From Hallerella porci (GTDB taxonomy: Bacteria; Fibrobacterota; Fibrobacteria; Fibrobacterales; Fibrobacteraceae): a stretch of DNA of 36,100 nt. Of the stretch, positions 33,396-36,100 are shown piece by piece. Below the pieces are notes generated by a model. The model ran no database searches. It saw only the letters and a list, made by a program, of their open reading frames with translations, and was not told the DNA's origin. The translations under genes and the position numbers were made by a program. The stretch's first letter is position 1. Each line of letters begins with the position of its first letter. Location of the stretch: the NCBI RefSeq assembly GCF_003148885.1, contig NZ_QGHD01000027.1, forward strand, positions 1 through 36,100, given 5' to 3'.

Positions 33396-34310
33396 TTAGT
33401 CTTTCGAGTCTTTTTTTATTTCGATTTCATTCAAAATAGTTGCCAAATTTGCGGTATCTGCAGTTGAGGATTCCTCAATTGCGTCATCCTGGCAAATTTT
33501 ATCAATTACCGAACATGCTTCTTCGTAAGCATCGGCATAGTAGGAATTGCGTTTCATTTCTTCTGAACTAGAGAAAAACTCTCTTATCCGCCATTTGGGC
33601 GATTGCTCAAAATATAATTCCAAAAACTCTTCAAGTACAGCAGGTGTCATCCGTTCGCCAAGAACTTCTTCTTCTTTATCCTGGAGGCTTATCTTATCTT
33701 TGGTAGATGAAAGAAACACTACAGGAACACCGCCTTCTTCAACAATCCCTTTTAAATTTTTTCGGCCGTAGAAATGCCATTTCATTTCACGACTTTCTCT
33801 AGAAGCTCCTATCAAACCTAGAGCCAGCTCTGGAGAAACTGCGATTCGATCGCGATTAGCAAGTGCAGCGACTCGAAAACCCAAATCTATATCTGAACCA
33901 ATAAAATCTATACAGTCATTGTTTATAGCAGGCTTACGCAAGATAAAATTTCTTATTGGAAATCCCGCAGTCCACACAGCTCCCTTTACAGGATACTTAT
34001 TTTCAGGGGAATTATTCTTTTCTATTGCATCCCTAAATCTTTTTACATGATTTAAGGCTTCATCCCAATTAGAAATTCTTGCATAGAAAAGGATTTCATC
34101 TCCATTATATTTCCATAGTTCTACACCATCTTTTGCAAAGGCTTCTTCGAAAGATGAGTAAAATTCTACAACATTTGAAACCCACGAACTTATACACAAG
34201 CCGTTTCTGCCATCTTGTCTTTGCGCAAACTGTTTCTTTTGGGTACTGCCAATAAGGTCCGCACTGAAGAAAATATACACCTGTGGCTCTTTAGGATTAT
34301 ATTCAGGCAT
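33396..34310 (-). CDS. Class III nucleotidyl cyclase-like protein
   Basis: The 304-aa protein resembles the class III adenylate/guanylate cyclase fold in residues 10-205. The first metal Asp is D18 in FFSADLIGST, the second is D71 in LWKYNGDEILF, and SDIDLGFRVAALAN stands where cyclases have their substrate-binding helix. The usual Asn of the VNxAAR pattern is replaced, so substrate and activity are uncertain. A helical C-terminal part of about 100 residues follows. Pycsar defence cyclases share this general form, but no Pycsar effector (TIR or membrane protein) is adjacent. The gene follows an ImmA/IrrE peptidase gene by 3 nt. It may make a cyclic nucleotide signal in defence; alternatively a non-defence regulator. 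Confidence 0.75.
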   Translation of the reverse strand: MPEYNPKEPQVYIFFSADLIGSTQKKQFAQRQDGRNGLCISSWVSNVVEFYSSFEEAFAKDGVELWKYNGDEILFYARISNWDEALNHVKRFRDAIEKNNSPENKYPVKGAVWTAGFPIRNFILRKPAINNDCIDFIGSDIDLGFRVAALANRDRIAVSPELALGLIGASRESREMKWHFYGRKNLKGIVEEGGVPVVFLSSTKDKISLQDKEEEVLGERMTPAVLEEFLELYFEQSPKWRIREFFSSSEEMKRNSYYADAYEEACSVIDKICQDDAIEESSTADTANLATILNEIEIKKDSKD

Positions 34311-34313
34311 AAA

Positions 34314-34826
34314 TTAGAGCAATCCCAAAGAAGAAAGACGCACACTGGCCGCAGTAAATGACACATGATACATCTGCGCCATTCTAGATATTTTGCCATC
34401 TTGATCGAGATCATTAGACAACGAATTAAAATCTTCTCTAAACATACTTTCTGGCATCAAAAGTTCAGCAGCAAAATAATTTGCTTCCTGTTCAGCCATA
34501 CTAGTTCCTAAACGAAATGCCTGCAAAGGCTTGTCGCCCTGTCGAGAATGCAAAAAATAATGACCTAATTCATGAGCAAGGGTAAATCTCTGTCGTTCGG
34601 TCGTTGCTAATGGGTGCAATTTGATGGTAAAATCAAGTTTTCCACGAACATCAATTGTATCACCAAAAAAGACATCTTTATCTTCAGAGACTTTTCCACC
34701 AAAAATTTCAACAATGCCTTTGAAATCAACAGTTTCTTTAGGATTAAAACCAGACACCTCGCGAACTTTATTCGCGACGCTTCGAATTACGGCTTTACCC
34801 CATCCACATTCTTTAATATCTGGCAT
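34314..34826 (-). CDS. ImmA/IrrE (DUF955) metallopeptidase
   Basis: The 170-aa protein has the zinc motif HELGH (85-89) in FTLAHELGHYFLH and the third ligand E114 in EQEANYFAAELLMP, followed by a C-terminal helix-turn-helix-like end (ISRMAQMYHVSFTAASVRL). Such peptidases cleave repressors, as ImmA does for mobile elements and IrrE/PprI for the damage response. Here no Xre-type repressor is encoded with it; its only operon partner is the cyclase-like protein. The ATG follows AAGGAG, and a promoter lies at 34850-34878. Confidence 0.93.
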   Translation of the reverse strand: MPDIKECGWGKAVIRSVANKVREVSGFNPKETVDFKGIVEIFGGKVSEDKDVFFGDTIDVRGKLDFTIKLHPLATTERQRFTLAHELGHYFLHSRQGDKPLQAFRLGTSMAEQEANYFAAELLMPESMFREDFNSLSNDLDQDGKISRMAQMYHVSFTAASVRLSSLGLL

Positions 34827-34849
34827 GGAAACTCCTTGATGGTTATATA

Positions 34850-34878
34850 AATATACTCAAATCACATTTTGTAGGCAA
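34850..34878 (-). promoter_or_regulatory. Sigma-70-like promoter for the IrrE-cyclase pair
   Basis: On the minus strand TTGCCT (34878-34873) and TATATT (34855-34850) are separated by 17 bp, placing the transcript start about 15-20 bp before the AAGGAG site at 34837-34832. This is the cleanest promoter in the window. Confidence 0.6.
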
Positions 34879-34954
34879 GACCAGCAGTGCCAGTTTGTGC
34901 AATTACACACATGGATAAACATTCTTTTTCTAGAATCAATCTTTTTTTGATTTT

Positions 34955-35268
34955 TTATTTCGCCAAATTTTTGTGTTTTTGCAATAATGTATCAAAATCA
35001 TAGTCTCTTTTTATTTTTTGCAAAATTGTAGTTACTACTTCATATATATCAGATGACTTCTTATAATCAGCAGAACAAACGAAATTCACGCGGTCTTCTG
35101 AAATCAATTTTTTTGCAATATCCTTTTTCCCTTTTTTACTCGGGTTATAAACCGCTATTGAATATCCGCCATTTTGCTTAACCATTTTCATGCAGGGAAT
35201 ATCCGTTTCTCCATCACCAAAATAAATCATCCTTTTAAATGGAATCGGACGATCTTCTTCTGCTACAT
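34955..35268 (-). pseudogene. HAD-family hydrolase, 3' fragment cut by an IS
   Basis: About 104 residues remain: RMIYFGDGETDIPCMKMVKQ carries the HAD motif IV acids (GDGETD), then GGYSIAVYNPSKKGKKDIA and RVNFVCSADYKKSSD. The N-terminal Rossmann half with the DxD nucleophile is absent; at 35269 the sequence changes to the IS end. The longer open frame that continues to 35644 is an unused frame of the transposase and not HAD sequence. The gene is not functional as it stands unless the missing part lies beyond the IS. Confidence 0.85.
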
Positions 35269-36100
35269 AGTCAGCCCTTAAAAAGGCCACTTTGCGAACG
35301 CAAGATAAGGACGTTCGCATTTTTTGTTCATTCCGTTCCACAGAAGGCAAAAACAGTATAGCCATTCCAACAGAACAAAAAAGCGCCTCATGGCCCTCTT
35401 GAAGTTGAACGCCGCTGCTGCAAGCTTTGCATTGAGCATGTCGCCAAAGATTCCCTTGTAGAAGTTGCGACCCATGCGGTGGTCGCTCTTCAAGTGACCA
35501 TTGATTGGTTCGATGCCAGCCCTCTTGCAAAAAAGCTTGTGAGCCTTTTTCTTCTGGTAGTAAGTCGCGTTTTTCTTCGGGACGTCCGGTATTACGATCT
35601 TTGTCGTTCCGGATTCCTTTTGTCCGCGGTAGCCCCGGTCGCATGCGACCCGGCTCGGCCTGAATCCAAGCATTTGTTCAACATGGTCAAGCGTATCGTC
35701 TATCGTATGTCCGTCATACTCGTCCCGGAACGAGACCGCGCCGACAATGATGCCGCTGTAGCTCCGGGCGATTGACACCTTGTTGCCGAACTCGTATTTC
35801 TTGTATTCCTTGCCCTTGCCCTTGCCGATGCATTTTACTTCGGGTTCGTGTAGCGAATAGACCTTGTCCTTGTCGCATTTCTTCTGTGCCAGAACTTTTT
35901 TGAAAAGCTCGATTTTTTCTTTGTACGTGTTCAACAAGTTCTTGCTGGCGAGATTTCGCTCTAATTCACGGACGAGCCGTCCCGCGATTGTCTTCAGCCT
36001 GCGATCTGCCTTGTGAGCCTTCTTGCCGTTCTTCGGGTGATTGCGGAAACGCTGGTCACGATGGACCTTCTTCAAGGTTCTCTTGTAGGACTGTCTTTGC
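35269..36100 (-). mobile_element. IS5-family element, copy 2 (leaves window)
   Basis: The transposase frame ends at 35278 and stays open to the window edge, so its start lies outside; the ORF start at 36075 is not the real one because in-frame codons continue upstream (SYKRTLKK). It shows the N-terminal helical part (RRLKTIAGRLVRELERN), then YEFGNKVSIARSYSG, DRGYRGQKESG and EPINGHLKSDHRMGRN with the catalytic Glu. The left terminus tagtcagcccttaaaaag equals that of copy 1. No lesion is visible, so this copy may be active. It lies in the same orientation as copy 1, at the other end of the island. Confidence 0.88.

Noticed and set aside
33396-34310. Complete Pycsar system
   Set aside because: The cyclase-like protein is plausible but no TIR, transmembrane or other Pycsar effector is encoded beside it; the HAD fragment on the other side is a broken gene.
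34955-35644. A 229-codon open frame presented as one protein
   Set aside because: Its first half is an unused frame of the IS transposase; only the part below 35269 is HAD sequence. It is a chance read-through, not a gene.
1-36100. tRNA or rRNA genes and a tRNA attachment site
   Set aside because: I found no cloverleaf-like or rRNA-like sequence and no integrase gene in the window.

Overview
This window is a dense anti-phage defence island in which every gene I can support lies on the minus strand, so genes are read from high to low coordinates. I suspect a Fibrobacterota (Fibrobacter-like) or related gut/rumen bacterium. That rests on the style of the AlbA/Schlafen-like proteins, the ATPase-nuclease genes, the four-helix-bundle insert and the TATATTT-type promoters; no rRNA or housekeeping gene is present to confirm it. 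Base composition is mosaic. The hsd, res, SNF2 and mod-end segments are moderately GC-rich, while hamA/hamB, the 311-aa gene, the AAA/PIN/DUF262 block, the mod recognition region and the IrrE/cyclase pair are clearly AT-rich, as expected if foreign modules were dropped into older restriction-modification (R-M) operons.

Layout in transcription order. (a) 36100-35269: IS5-family transposase copy cutting a HAD hydrolase, whose 3' piece survives at 35268-34955. (b) 34826-33396: an ImmA/IrrE metallopeptidase coupled to a class III nucleotidyl cyclase-like protein, behind a recognisable promoter. (c) 33103-21709: a type III R-M operon. It runs DUF4143 ATPase, mod, AAA ATPase + PIN nuclease, DUF262/DUF1524 (GmrSD-like), DUF3791-DUF3990-75-aa trio, res. 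The mod gene itself carries a 440-bp insert with inverted-repeat ends and a complete four-helix-bundle (23S IVS-type) ORF in another frame. (d) 21340-16346: a SNF2 helicase and an unrecognised 693-aa partner. (e) 16299-1175: a type I R-M operon. It runs hsdM, AlbA/Schlafen-like gene (frameshifted), DUF234 ATPase-nuclease, hsdS, Hachiman hamA-hamB, an unknown 311-aa gene, a HEPN-like 177-aa gene, terminator, second AlbA/Schlafen-like gene, hsdR. (f) 1155-740: a GIY-YIG gene broken by a frameshift and fused in frame to a truncated IS copy (739-99), with what looks like the start of another IS copy at 1-97.

Working together: in both R-M systems the modification/specificity gene (hsdS or mod) comes early, the nuclease gene (hsdR or res) is last, and other defence modules sit between. 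In both, an ATPase-nuclease gene preceded by a long palindrome overlaps the start of the specificity gene. In the type I operon that ATPase is flanked by a duplicated hsdS start, a visible trace of its insertion. The direct IS copies at the two ends give the island a composite-transposon outline. Most promising for new biology: the intron-like insert in mod, the palindrome-ATPase modules tied to specificity genes, the IrrE-cyclase pair, the SNF2/693-aa pair, and the 311-aa/HEPN pair behind Hachiman.
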